Below, piece by piece: positions 1 through 11,705 of a stretch of 64,000 nt of DNA. The position numbers were made by a program, and so were the translations under genes. The stretch lies in assembly GCA_032358255.1 (NCBI GenBank), contig JAULBX010025164.1, positions 186,001 to 250,000 of the forward strand. The letters are read 5' to 3'. Below the pieces are notes generated by a model that was not told the DNA's origin, did no database searches, and worked only from the letters and a program-made list of their open reading frames with translations. This DNA is from Heterotrichella gracilis. Its lineage: Eukaryota; Sar; Xanthophyceae; Tribonematales; Xanthonemataceae. The first letter of the stretch is position 1. The number at the start of each line of letters is the position of its first letter.

Positions 1-179
1 AAAACCTGCTCCTTGTTCACGCACATGTGTAGAGTGAAACACTTGATTTGTCTAGAGTTCCAAATCCCCCACCAAATTGTGGGGACAAATATCTGAGATG
101 CACTGGAGAATTTGTTTGGAGGGGCTGACCCAGGATCACCAATGATTTTCATCAAACCGCCTTTTTTCTCCATCCCCAG

Positions 180-1961
180 GTGCCCCACCGAGTGCCCCGA
201 AGGCATCGCCCACCTGATGCTCGACTGCACAGCCTCCAAGCCCTGCGACAGGCCTGAGATGGCCCAGGTGGTGGAAACCCTCCAGGGTTTTGTCGACCAG
301 GCGCTCAAGGATCAGCGCAGGTCTGCGAACATCCACTCAGAGGGCTCCAGGAGTCGAGCCTCCGCCATCAATATTGCGCTGGCATTTGCAGGTGAGCAGG
401 ATAAAACCCCGCTCTCAGACCCTATTGTGTATTCTCTTGCAGCTGCTGACAGTGCGTGGGGGTTGGTGTGCATCCCTTCAGCCTCAATTTCAACCTCACA
501 CCGCTGTCCCAGATGGGTACCTTGCCGCTTAAAGACTAATCCATTTTCCTCACCTTTCCCGTCATGTGCAGATGCTTCCCCGGGCAACTCCCCTCGATCC
601 CCGGCACCCCACCCATGGTCCCCACAACCACAATCTCTGGAGCGCATCCCCACCACCCCCACCCTCCACCCCTCCAGCGCCCCCACCCAGTCACCCCTCT
701 GGCCCCACCAAGCAGGAGTGGGGATTGGGTCCCCACCCACTCCACCCCCCGGCCCCCATCTCCCACCACTCATCACCATCACTGGCTTCACCCCCTTGGA
801 CATTGGTAGTGGGGATGGGTGTGAATCCCCAAGCCCAACACAGGTGGTGGCAGGCACTGAACAGGCGATTACAGCCACTCAACAGCCAGCTTCAGCCACC
901 CAACAGCCAGCTCGAAACCCTCTGTCGGTAGGTGTTGATAGCCTGCACCCTGTCATGTGCAAGCTGCAATCGCCTGTGGTTCCTACCTGGGGGGGGAAAG
1001 ACTCCAATTGGCTTTAAGGATGGCTTTGGCAAGAAGGAACAAGCATGCCTAGTCTAATGTTCATTAATATATGTCATATATTTCATTGAAGTTTTTGTTC
1101 AATGTATGGAATTTACTTACATAAATTTCCTTTTCTTTGCATCGGCAGGCGCCTCTTCCGGCGGTTGGTCGGCACCGACCCGTGTGGGCACAGCGCCACG
1201 TCAGCCCATTCAGCAGACCCCAGCCAGCGGCCCAAGCTCAGGCAGGTCCCGAAAAAGCACCCATCAGGGTCCACTCGGCACCCCTGCGGCTGCCTCCCAG
1301 TGGGCGTTCGAGTGGTTTCAGCCCCGTGCAGGTGGGGAGTACTAGTGGCGATGTGGTCTCCTCCCCTGGAGGGAGCGCGCAGGTTGTCGATACTGGGGGG
1401 GTTCTGTTGGCATCTGGAACACCATCCAGTTTTTGCGGCTCGGCTGCTGGAGTGACATGTGGCAGTGGAGCTGAGTCTGGGGAAGCGGCTGGGGATGCGG
1501 GTGCCAGTACAGCATCCCCGCATGGCGGCTGTGTAGGCTGTGCAGACGCGGTTGATGCTGATACCGCCAGCGATGCAGCAACCCCATACGGCGGTGGCGA
1601 TGGCGGTGGGACGTCATCAAGGCCCAGCACACCAGCCAAGCAGTCCCTTGTTGTGAGCGCCTCACCTTTCAAGCCCCACTCAGCTCAGCATACAAATGAT
1701 ACAAATGCGCGCAACACCAGGGATGTTAAGCGGGACTTCAGGGCCCCATGCCAGGGGCGCTTTTCGGCCATGGAATTGGCGGCATTGCCGCAACACCTGG
1801 GTCACAGTGGTGGGGCAGCAACGGGGAGCTTTTCTGGGATTTCTGGAATCCCTGGGTTCACTCGTTCCCACTCGGGTGTGGCGTGTGTGGGTCCCAGTGG
1901 GGGCCTGGCGGCCGCATTGCGAGGGGGAGGGCGCATGAGTCTGGACAGGGTGGGGGGATGA
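180..1961 (+). CDS. TKL-type protein kinase, C-terminal part (5' end outside window)
   Basis: Three exons are visible: 180-391, 572-927 and 1149-1961. Their phases are compatible (1 base carried over the first intron, 0 over the second), and the stop is at 1959-1961. The first exon encodes the end of a kinase C-lobe: the CPTECPEGIAHLMLDCTA stretch followed by RPEMAQVVETL matches the subdomain XI arginine region of Raf/MLK-like TKL kinases. The rest is a Pro/Ser/Gln-rich tail, presumably disordered and cytosolic. The exon structure and sequence match the last exons of the next gene, so the two are tandem paralogues. This copy has a tail of about 270 codons in its last exon, whereas the second copy stops after 50. 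The catalytic core lies upstream of the window and cannot be judged. Confidence 0.75.
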
Positions 1962-2401
1962 CAGCTATTAGAGGAAAGGGGAGGGAGCCATGTGGTCAGT
2001 CCCACCTGTGGTTGGGCTGCAGCATGTTAAACTTTTAGGGTTATTCAGCGTTAAGCAATACAAACATTGTAGAATAATTACTTGAACTGTGTCAGCTTTC
2101 AAGTTCATCAGACATTTTCAGCAACCATTTCATCAGCCATTTTTTTGCCATCAACGTAGTCAGCAGCATTTTCCATCAGCAGTTTGCATCCTTCTCAACG
2201 TCGTGCCAGTCAACGAATCGCAAGTAATTTATACTGGGATTCGTTCATCAGTTCATTTTCGAGCAGGATAACTATAAACCATTGAGTCATGCTAGTCATG
2301 CCCGTGAAACCTGTTGGCACTCTTTGCTTCGCAGGCTGATTTGTTGTGGTTTAAAGTTGTGGTTTAGGGTTTAGGATGAGTGTCCGTACACTATAGGCAC
2401 T

Positions 2402-2644
2402 GTTGCCGGGACTCCAACTGGGTTGTCAGGGCTGGTGTGTAGGGCAGCGCTGCATATGCCAGTGGGGTTCCAATTGTTGGCATCAGATCATCACCCTTTT
2501 GGGTGAAATCCAACTCCATTTCAGTATAATCATTCTAGTCTGGTAGTATTCCTTTGGCGCCAATAATTGGGTTGCAAGGCTGGGGTGTGGTGCGGCATGG
2601 CATGGCAGGGGGGTCCAATTGTTTGCATCAGATCATCACCCTTG
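2402..2644. repeat. Diverged tandem duplication, about 90-100 bp unit
   Basis: Two imperfect copies at 2402-2503 and 2557-2644 share an AACTGGGTTG/AATTGGGTTG start, a GGCTGG(T/G)GTGT core and a CATCAGATCATCACCCTT end. They lie in intergenic DNA, so tandem duplication here is not restricted to genes. Confidence 0.6.
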
Positions 2645-3471
2645 ATGATGAACTTTATATTCACTATCATAGTAATAATTAGTGCTCATTTCTGTTCAGG
2701 TAGTGTTCCACTTCTAGTCAGCTGACAAGCTACAGTACTTTTTTATCAGGCAATTGTCTGATTAGCATATAATCATGATGTACCGTCGTTATAACTAGTG
2801 ATTTGCAGCGTAATGGTGCCTACTAGACTAGATTGTAGCACTGCACAGGTGTCCATAGGCCGTAGTAGTGTTTCTCCTGCAGTTTGACCCTAACTTGGGG
2901 TGCTGAAGAGTTCTTGGTGCGCGATTTGTATCTCTGGGCAAGAATTGTTATGACATGAAATGTATTGCACGCGATCGAGATGGGGGATGGGTGCATACTT
3001 GCTAAGCTCGTGCAATAAATGCGGGACCATGCATGGTACTATAGTATATGTATACAGGGATTCAGATTCAGACATCATACTTGTAATGATTATCCTATTG
3101 TATTGTGAGAAGTATATCTTGCCTCAAGTTGACAAGTGCTGATGTTTGAATGCCAGCATGCTCCAGGCTAACGCTAGCTAATGGCGACCACGTGTGCACC
3201 CTAAGACTCTAGTAGGGTCACCTCAGAGGGTCACCTCACTTCAATGACTGTGCACTGAAGGTGAATCAATCATCAGAGTCTGACGGTTGATTCTCCTCAT
3301 GAATCAGATGCACAGTCACTGCAGTTTTTTGGCTCTGTTTTATAGAACAGTTACCAAATGACTGTGGCAGGGTCTGAGCCCATGCACCATCACCGTTAGT
3401 AATGGTTTGCAAGCGGACTGGTGCCTGAATCAGGTCGTGACCTAGACTATACCGTGGCCCACGGTATAGTA

Positions 3472-3668
3472 GTACTGCACACCCTAGTGACCCGGGGTAC
3501 TGCACACCCTAGAGACCCTAGTACTGCTTGTCCTGCAGCGTTCCTCGGCGGTTGAACGGTGTACTGTAGCTTTACGCAAAGGTATTGTTGTCCACGAAGT
3601 TCTTGGCAGCTGAGCTGGAAGCAGCTGAGTTGGAAAGAGCATGGCAATAGCTGAGTTGGAAAGTGCAT
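3472..3668. repeat. Short direct repeats upstream of kinase gene
   Basis: GTACTGCACACCCTAG occurs twice within 3472-3515, and the related CCCTAGTACTGC follows it. An AGCTGAG(T/C)TGGAA unit occurs three times at about 3610-3660. They sit 300-500 bases before the proposed kinase start and could be promoter elements or simple tandem duplications. Confidence 0.5.
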
Positions 3669-3970
3669 GCTCCACCTGGTGCGGTACAGCCTCTCCATAT
3701 GCCTGGGTTGGTACCAGCAAATTGGACCGTTGCCACTCGTTCTCGCCAACAGCTATAACAGCCCTAAAAAAGGCTGTCCGAAGACGCCTGCATCCCTGCT
3801 AACCTGCTGCACTTACTCAATTCAACTTGAAGCCAAACGTTGTCGGCAGCCACCTATATTTAAAATCTGGAGTGCAGGATGGTTGCCCGCTGGGCGGTAC
3901 CTGTGTGCGTATGCACTCAATCCGGCCAGCTTCGACTGTGCTCGAACGTCACCTCGGGTGTTTGGTAGCT

Positions 3971-6900
3971 ATGGGATCTCACCAAGCTCGAGATGACAGC
4001 ACAACTCCACCGGTCCAAAACCAGCAGTATCTGTCAGCTGCACCTGGGGAAAAGCTTGGCCTAAACCCTAAGGCTGATGCGGGGCAATTCAGGCTGCGGC
4101 ACTGGCTGTGCGTCTTGGTTGCGTTTGCAGCACTCCACGCCGTAAAGGTGACACCTCTGGTAAGTCACTCGGGGGGTATGTTGGGTATGTGGTGCAACAA
4201 CGTTCGAATTGTGCATGCATGGCATTGTGCGATTGTCACAGGACGAGGCCATACAAGCAACTTCACCGCGCATGCACGGTTTCGCTCCTGCGTGGGTTGT
4301 GGATTTTTCCTGGTTAAAGTTTTGTTGGGAATCTTGGGTCCTAAGCACACCGAGGGTGGAACCTTGGCCGCTACAATCGCAGTACTGGGCTGCGCTGCAT
4401 GCTTGGCCATACATGTGGGCTGATGGGCTGTCAACGTTCCCTGTTGCTCTGCCATCTGCCTGGCATGCACGTGCCGTCGAGTGGCACACACCTGGGCAGA
4501 TCTCGTACCGGAGCGGCGTGGAGTTGCCATGAAAGACTGACGTTCCCTTTGCAGGCGTGCAGCGAGGGTCGGCACGCACCAGGCCTGGGAGCAGATCGAC
4601 AAGGTAAATCCACACTTACGTGCCCAGTTAATCAGCGCAGTAATAGCCCATTCTGTGTGATACCGAAAGACGCAGCTCTTGCGATGCCCACTCCTGCGAT
4701 GCCGCTGCCCGCTGACTGACGGTTCTGCCTGTGGCATGGCCAGGGTGGGGGGAGCTGATGGCGGGAACATGGTGGTGTGAGGCTGCCGGGTACTTGCAAG
4801 ACCTCGTGGCCCTCCCGTACGTGCCAGGTGAGGCAACATCGCCTGCTTCCTTAGGATGCTGGCAACACCACTTGCTCAGAGCAACGCTCTAGGGTCTCGC
4901 TAGGGTATCTACTACAGTCCTGCCTTATAATTATCCTTAAGGATAAATATAATTGTGTGTTCTGTTGTACCAGGTAATTACCTGGTACAACAGAACACAC
5001 AATTTATTCACAGGCTCAGCTGCCGGGGGTTACTAAGTGGTTTTCTCCAACCCAATACTGACACTATACATCCTTGGGTTGTTGCAGCAGCGCTTGCGAA
5101 CGTGGTGTTTGCCATCGCTCTACTGGCAGCCATCGTGGGCTACTTGGGCACTCTAGGGTATTCCAACCACGCCAAAACCCTATCGCAGGCTAGGACCCAG
5201 AAAGCTACGCAGGACGGTCCACCTTTGGCTGACCAGCTTACTAACCATTCCACAGCGCCTGCTGAGGCCCTTGCGCCCAGCCTTGCAACAAAAGGGGGGA
5301 GAAACACCCGCGGCACCTCTTTGTTGACAGACTCAGCCATGGGGATCCCAGCCCCAGGACAGAATAACTTGCAAAACGGCTTCCAGCTGCCTCGCAGCTC
5401 CCTCAGCTTCAAAGTCTTTCATGAACAGCCTTGCCGGGACTCCGATCCTCCCGGGGACAACAATAGTCCCAGTGCCCGGAATGCGCGCAGGAGCCTCCAG
5501 CTGGCGGCCAGGCGCAGCATGAAGCTGGCTGCACAGAAGGGCATTCTGGTGGGTGGGGGAATGTGCGCCGAGGATGGCGGGATGGCGGGTCAGGAGGTCA
5601 TGGAGTGGGGTATCCAGGAGGGGGATTTGGAGATTTGCACCCGGTCCACGGGGGAAGCCTGGAAGGTTGGGGAGGGGACGTTTGGCAAGGTGAGGAGGGG
5701 TTTAGGGTGTAGGGTTTAGGGTCTGTGTTTTACCACAAGCCGGTGCCACAATGCGCTGCACACTGCAAGGCGACACCCATTGCGTCGATGTAGTGAACCC
5801 TGTACTAAGCTGGTGGATGTGATTGGCCTGGTATCCTTGTAGTCCCTGCTGGCATGAACCCAAATCCCTAAATTCCAAAGCCTAGTCTAGACCCTAATTC
5901 CTGTCCTAGTCAAGGGAAATCCTAAACCCTACACCTGAAATCTTAAACCCTCCTAAACCATCGTACCCAAGTGTACAGCGCTCAATGGGTAGGCGCTACC
6001 TGCGCACCAAAACCCTTAGAAGGGTTTGAACTGTCAACATTATAAACCCTACCCCCTGGTCGCTACTCCATAAATGAAACCTTCCCCAATACCCTAACTC
6101 CGCGCTCCCAGGGGTAAGAAAGCCTCAAACCCCCAACACTGGTGCGCAGGTGTACAAGGCGCTCTAAGCTAAGCCTAAACCCTAAACTACACCCCCTGCA
6201 CCCTAAATAAAGCCTCCTTAACACCCCAAACCCTGTTGCGCAGGTGTACAAGGCACTCTGGGCTGGTGCCACCTATGTGGCTGTCAAGGTGGTGACCACA
6301 GAAGCAGAAAACGGGGAGGAAAGGAGGGCCATCATGGAAGAAATCGGCATCTTGAGGGCGTGCCGTAGCCCTTACATTGTCCAGGTAATCACTCATGAGG
6401 GAGTATCAGTGAAGCACACCAACAGGACCTCAAGTCGCGTGGGATCAATAAGTGGTTCAAACAGTGCCAGGAAAGAGCTGCGTGGCGCCGCATGTGCAAG
6501 GCTGACTGCTCATCTGGCTGTACTGCTGGAATGCATGTAACTAGCTAACTAACTAAGTATACCAGCACATCAAGTGTCCCATGCACTGAAATAGTGGTAC
6601 CGCACACATTGTACAAATGCATTGCAAACCCAGGTGGCGCAATCTGTGCAAGTGTGGTGCGGCGGCCACTTCATCATTTATTCTGTTATAATAAGGGTTT
6701 GGCTGGCTGCTCAACTTGCTGCACTGCTCGATGTACTCTATGCAACCTAAAGGAACACTTGTCCCATTTTTCTGCAGTTTCTGGGGACCTGCGTGCATCC
6801 CCACCAGGTCCTGCTGGTGACTGAGCTCATGGATGGCGGGGATTTGCACAGAGCACTGGTCAAGGGGCTGGTCAACTGGTACAGAAGGTAGGGTTTTAGG

Positions 6901-9887
6901 GTGCTTCTGTAGGCTTTAGGCTCCAGGGATGGTCACATGGTGGAGAAGGTAAGGTTTTAGGGTGTCAATGTATGGTTTAGGGTCCAGGGATGGTCATGTG
7001 GTACAGGAGGTAGGGTTTGTGGGGTTCAGGGCGCTGAGCACGCTACAAAAGGCACTGTTCAGGGTGTAGGGTTGCGGTATGGGGCGGGGGTTGAGAAAAT
7101 TGTCTAGGGTGTAGGCTTAGGGTTTAGAGGTTGGAGAAAATTGTCTAAGGTGTAGGCTGAGGGTTTAGAGGCTGCCCACTTGGTATAGAATGAAATTTTG
7201 GATGGGCGGGATTTGCAAAGCATCAGGCACCGGTCAAGGACTGGTCATGTGGGGCAGGAGGTGGGATCAGTAGGGTTTACGGCTTACATGTAGGGCTTAC
7301 ACATAGGGTCGCACATCGTGACCGCTCGTACCATTCCATTACTGATTGACATTGCAATGCAATCTCCTCCCGCAGGGGCGCCAAGATTGCGCTGGACGTG
7401 GCGCGCGCCCTGCACTATTTGCACAAGCACAACGTGGTGCACATGGATGTGAAGAGCCCAAACGTGCTGCTCTCTCGTGAAGGCACCGCCAAGCTTGGTG
7501 ACATGGGCCTGGCCACCATTGTGGGTGCACAGGCGGGGCTCGCGGCGGACAACTTGCCCAGCCTGAAGGGGACCTGGTCGTGGATGGCTCCTGAAGTGAT
7601 CAGCGGTGAGTCACTTGAATCATTTCAATGATGATTAATCATGAAGTGATGATGATCATTGCTTTCACTACAAACCTGGTGGTGGTTAACTTACCCAGCC
7701 TCAAGGTGGTGGTGGATGGCCCCCGAAGTGATTAGTGGTGAGTGAGTGGTTAGGTGGGTTGAATCATGATCATGATTACGATCACAATCGCAATCAGAAG
7801 CACTTTCCAGTCACAGAATGCATCCCTTGCAAGATACTCCACACCCCGTGTACATGTCCAGTCTCACGGGGACCTGGTCGAAGCGGATGGCTTCGAAAGT
7901 GGTCAGTGGGTTAAACCTAAGTAGCTGGGTTCGATAGTTGTGGTACAGAAATTGTAGGGTAAATTTTGTCTGTTGGTTATATCAATTCTTAAGTGTTTTT
8001 AACATAGATCCCTGAGGGTGATATAAGTACGCATGCGTTGTTTATCTCTAGTAACTAGTATGATATCACGTAGGTTAGTTGGTCTTACAAACTTCTCCAT
8101 TTGGCGATGCAGGGAGCTGCTTCAGTCAAAAGGCTGATGTGTACAGCTTTGGGCTGCTGCTGTGGGAGATCACAACCGGTGAAGCGCCCAAGAAGACAAC
8201 GCTGCGCCCTGCCAGGTAAATAAATAGCAAATGCTGTACTGTATAAACCAGTGTATTTACAGTTTTACAAAACCAACAGTGTTTAAATTTGCTTTAAAAG
8301 GTTTGCAAATCTTGGAAATCACTCCGAAACTCCCATCCCCAGTTGCCCTGCAGAGTGCCCCGATGGCATTGCCCGCCTGATGCTCGACTGCACAGCCTCC
8401 AACCCCTGGGAAAGGCCTGGAATGGCCCAGGTTGTGGAAATTCTCCAGCCCTTTGTGGACCAGGCCTACAGGGATCAGCGCAGGGCTATGCAGAACCTCC
8501 CCGAGGGGTCCAGGTCGAGGGCCTCGTCAATTGGGATGGCATTTGCAGGTGAGCGCAAATAATGCCCATTTCAGGAACTGTTACTGAAGATAATGGGCCT
8601 TTTTTTATATCCTAGGGCGTTAATGTAATATGGAAATGAATTGAAGTTAGCTTCCATGGTGCTCAGAGCCTGGCTGCATATACATGACCAGAGCACCGCA
8701 GGGCCACGCAGAACCCCCCAAGGGGTCCAGGCCGAGGACCTCGTCAATGGGGCTGGCATTTGCAGGTGGGCAGAATAAGAAACCTAAACCCTAAACCCTA
8801 AACTCAGAGGGATTCAAAGTCGGCTTCCTCAATTGGGCTGGCATTTGCAGGTGACCTTGATAATAACGCCTCTTTTCCTGATACTTATGGAGATGTCGTA
8901 GCACTTTGCAGCTGCAACCAAAAATCCGTATCACCCACGTGCCCCCGAAATCAGCAAAATTTCCTTTTCCACCGCTGCAGAACCATCCCCGTGCAGCTCC
9001 CCACCATCCCTGGCACTCCACCCCTGGTCCCCATACCTCACATCCCCGGAGCGCACCCCCTCCACCACCCACACCACCCACCCGTCCAGCCCCATCACCC
9101 AACCAACCCATTGGGTCCCCCTGGTGGGGACTGACACCGGGTCCCCACCCACCCCCGCCGCCCCCCACCCCCCACCCCTCATCACCACCACCGGCTTCCA
9201 AGTCATGGATGGAGGCAGCTGCAGTGTGGGTGAAACCAGCCCAGAGATGCAGCAGTCAGCCACAGACATGCGCATGCAACAGGGGGCACCGGGCAGTCAA
9301 CAGGCAGCTTCCATCACCCAACAGGCGGCACCAGCCACCCAACAGGCGCCTTCCGGCACACCACCTGCTCAAGATGCGCTTGGCATGCCGCAGGCGGCTC
9401 CAGGCATTACGCAGCCGGTAGGTTCAGTTAGCGCCCTGTGTCAGTGGCAGATGGCAGTGGCGGCTGTGGAAAATGAAATTCATGGGAGGAGCCTCGGGGA
9501 TGGTGATGCCCCTGGTGCCTGGCTCCTGACATATGTGTAACCCTAGGACCCTAAACCCTAACTGTATCCTTTCCTTCCAACGTGGTAGGGGAAATCTGTA
9601 CAGACGTCTCTAAACAGTGGGCAGTTGGTCACTACCCTTCTCTTTGCTATATATCCTCCTCAACCAACGCGTCTGTTCAAGGACAGGCTGCACCTATATG
9701 TGTTTATTTTACGTATCCGGTTCCTTTCCTACCGCAGGTGCCTGGTCAGTCCCCCGCTCGCCCTCGTCCCATTTGGACCCAGCGCCATGTCAGCCCATTT
9801 AGCAGATCAAGGAGTCAGGCAGGGTCAGATGTTGCCCCTGGCATTTGTGCCCCCGGCACCCGATTGCCAGTCCCTCAGTGCAGCTAG
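3971..9887 (+). CDS. Transmembrane TKL-type protein kinase
   Basis: Predicted membrane receptor-like kinase. Well-supported exons: 5088-5689, 6244-6384, 6778-6887, 7376-7605, 8113-8215, 8343-8548, 8981-9417 and 9738-9887, with all phases agreeing. Upstream exons are tentative: 3971-4159 (hydrophobic LCVLVAFAALHAV), 4242 to about 4516, about 4554-4603, and about 4744-4827. A second hydrophobic segment, LANVVFAIALLAAIVGYLG, opens exon 5088. The kinase core shows a glycine loop GEGTFGKV, the VAIK lysine as VAVKVV, a catalytic loop HMDVKSPNVLL (HRD altered to HMD, Asp kept), DMG for DFG, and an APE motif. All catalytic carboxylates and the lysine remain, so it is probably active. The segment between the two hydrophobic stretches is probably extracellular; its fold is not recognised, although YLQDLVALPY loosely recalls periplasmic-binding-protein ectodomains of algal kinases. 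The start codon is uncertain. Confidence 0.72.
4931..5004. repeat. Two perfect palindromes, including a 54-bp one
   Basis: Positions 4931-4946 form a perfect 16-bp palindrome centred on CCTTAAGG. Positions 4951-5004 form a perfect 54-bp palindrome with 27-bp arms and no spacer, centred on GGTAATTACC. Both lie in the inferred kinase intron 4828-5087. Spacer-free perfect palindromes this long are unstable in many hosts, so it is either young or a fold-back element. Confidence 0.9.
6147..6270 (+). repeat. Duplicated acceptor edge of kinase exon 6244-6384
   Basis: The phrase GCGCAGGTGTACAAGGC, which spans the acceptor of the exon at 6244, also occurs upstream at about 6147-6165 and is followed by CCCTAAACC-type sequence. 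A more decayed version is near 5965. The true exon uses the last copy. Confidence 0.7.
6840..7262 (+). repeat. Decayed copies of the donor edge of kinase exon 6778-6887
   Basis: The exon end (GGTCAACTGGTACAGAAG followed by GTAGGG) is echoed downstream at about 6925-6955, 6985-7015 and 7200-7265. Each echo contains a GGTCA-TGG-(A/C)AG(A/G)AGGT string followed by AGGGTTT-rich sequence. The first donor is the one that keeps the kinase frame. Confidence 0.65.
7560..7915 (+). repeat. Triplicated donor edge of kinase exon 7376-7605
   Basis: The genuine exon end encoding GTWSWMAPEVISG is at 7570-7605. Two diverged copies follow in the intron: 7690-7739, ending GATTAGTG then GTGAGTG, and 7868-7908. 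The first copy preserves a usable donor; the second has lost it. Confidence 0.75.
8480..8855 (+). repeat. Triplicated donor edge of kinase exon 8343-8548
   Basis: The last part of the exon, ending GGCATTTGCAG followed by a GTGAGC donor, recurs at 8699-8765 and at about 8805-8851. Both repeats keep the GGCATTTGCAGGT junction, so three donor-competent edges lie in series. CCTAAACCCTAAACCC lies between the second and third. Confidence 0.85.
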
Positions 9888-11345
9888 CAACCCCAAAGAA
9901 GGGGGAAACTGTACAGCGGGCTCCTCACCAGGGAGCGTGCACGACGAGGACATTGGATTCACATTTGGGACCAGCTGTCTAAAGGCCTCCACAGATTATT
10001 ACCACTTCTGGCCAAGGCTTATGGTGATTTACTTTTCTCGTAATTTTTTGAAGCTTGTTTAAACCCTCAAATTGAGTTCGGATTTTTTGTGGCATGTCAC
10101 ATGACGGTCAGTAACAATCGGCAGGGGTATACTAACTATACTAACCAGAGTTAGTATTACTAGTATACCCCTGCAATAGGCGTTAAGATTCTTCCGCTAT
10201 TTCACCCTCAATTTCTGCCTCTGAGGTTATTGACAAGACTCTTCTCAGACTGCTGCAGCATGCACAATTTACTTCTGACAGTGTCAGCATGACATTGCAG
10301 ACTCCACAGTGAAGGATAAATAATGAAAATAAGCACATTGGTTCTCCTTTCCAATAGTAGCCTTGAAGTTGAATAAGTTGTCAGCTTTCCATCTGATTCG
10401 GCTTTAAAATCTACATTTCGCAGCATGCATGCGGAATTTTGGCCTAACGAATGCATCCAGGGTCTCGGTGAACCATTGGTTTTACTAAATTATTGGTCAA
10501 GCAATGACTGTCACAGTCTGTACTGTTCTTTGAGATTTTTTCGATTATTAATGTCTTTGATACGCCGTAACCATTACCGCAGTATCGTGTTCACGCCACT
10601 TTTGGGTTCCTAATCTGATTCACTAAGCGTGCAAGAAGGTATGGCTCGCCATCGCGATGCATCCTGGGCCATGCGCCACAGATGGATCAGTTGAGCTGCC
10701 ATCATGCTACAGCAGGTTTCCAGTTGCTGAATTAAATCAACAGCTTACAACAAATAATTTGAAGTCCAGCAAGTTGTTGATAACAGATCACTATGATCAA
10801 CCTGTAAGGACCTATCTGGTGTCATACTACCTAATCGATTACCGTAATCAATATGGCTTTTACTTAGGTAAATTGTCTTTACTACATAGCTTTTCACACC
10901 GCAACCGTTGCATGCGCGAAGTCCACCGGATCACATTTCATTGCACAGCACATACCTCGCCCTGTGTACATCCAACGGGTCAGTCAATGCAACCTTGTGA
11001 GAACTCAGCACGTGGACACCGCCTCACCACCCTTTACCCGCGACCACCATATGCGGCTAGCTAGGGCTCCTGCCAAAATGGCTAGGACAGCACGCGAGGG
11101 ATGACCCCGCATGGCTGTTTCCCACCCTGATCCATCCAAATCAACATCCACACTGACTACCCTCCTCCCGTCAATAAGGCCAGCCCCACCCGCTCCTCCG
11201 CCTTAGCCATCAGGCCAGCGCACCAGGACAGCACATCTGCCAATTCCCGCTCCTTGTCAGCCTGCCCCTTCGTCCACCCTTACAACAGAGAATCCTGCGC
11301 TGAGCGCTGCCACCTTCATCTCCCAGCGCGCACGCATCCACCCCC
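9888..11345. other. Intergenic region between kinase and TACC-like gene 3' ends
   Basis: The two genes converge here. The region holds an imperfect inverted repeat at 10121-10174. At about 11178-11270 it also holds a decayed copy of the last TACC-like exon, matching 11357-11450 in CAGCCCCACCCGCTCCTCC and the sequence after it. No other gene is seen. Confidence 0.5.
10121..10174. repeat. Imperfect inverted repeat, 25-bp arms
   Basis: The left arm 10121-10145 and right arm 10150-10174 match at 22 of 25 positions around a 4-base loop. The arm tips GCAGGGGTATACTA and TAGTATACCCCTGC are nearly exact. It lies 3' of the kinase gene. Confidence 0.85.
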
Positions 11346-11705
11346 TCACGCCCCCGCTATGGGCGCCAGCCCCACCCGCTCCTCCGCCTTGGCCATCAAG
11401 TCAGCGCACCAGGACAGCACGTCTGCCAACTCTCGCTCCTTGGCCGCCAGTGCAGCTTCGGCGTCCGCCGCGCGCTTGCCCAGCTGGCCGTTTGCTCTGA
11501 AGAACTTGTCGTTCTCGCGCGCGTACTCCGCTGCCGCAGCCTGCACCTTTGCCAGCTTGGCCTTGAGGGTGGCGACGGCCTCGTCCTTGGCGTACACCTA
11601 CGGGTGGGGGTTAATTATATTAATTAAATATATAAATATTTAAATAGAAATATGGGGTGGGGTGGATGGGTGGCGGTGGCCTCGTCCTTGGCGTACACCT
11701 GCGGG
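11178..11705 (-). repeat. Copies of the last TACC-like exon on both sides
   Basis: Downstream in gene sense, 11178-11270 repeats the 3' half of the final exon (11357-11450). Upstream, 11675-11703 repeats its first bases and acceptor (CCTCGTCCTTGGCGTACACCT followed by a GCGGGG intron end). The genuine exon at 11346-11597 lies between them. Confidence 0.75.

Larger units (their letters stand above)
1962..3970. other. Intergenic region between the two kinase genes
   Basis: No convincing gene is seen in these 2 kb. The stretch 2402-2503 is repeated in diverged form at 2557-2644. Both copies share the phrase around CATCAGATCATCACCCTT. Nearer the second kinase there are short direct repeats: a GTACTGCACACCCTAG unit twice at 3472-3515, and an AGCTGAGTTGGAAAG-type unit three times at 3610-3665. 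The proximal part presumably holds the promoter of the second kinase gene. Confidence 0.5.

Noticed and set aside
8786-8803. Telomere end or subtelomere at TTTAGGG-like runs
   Set aside because: Runs are only two or three units, internal to introns and flanked by genes on both sides.
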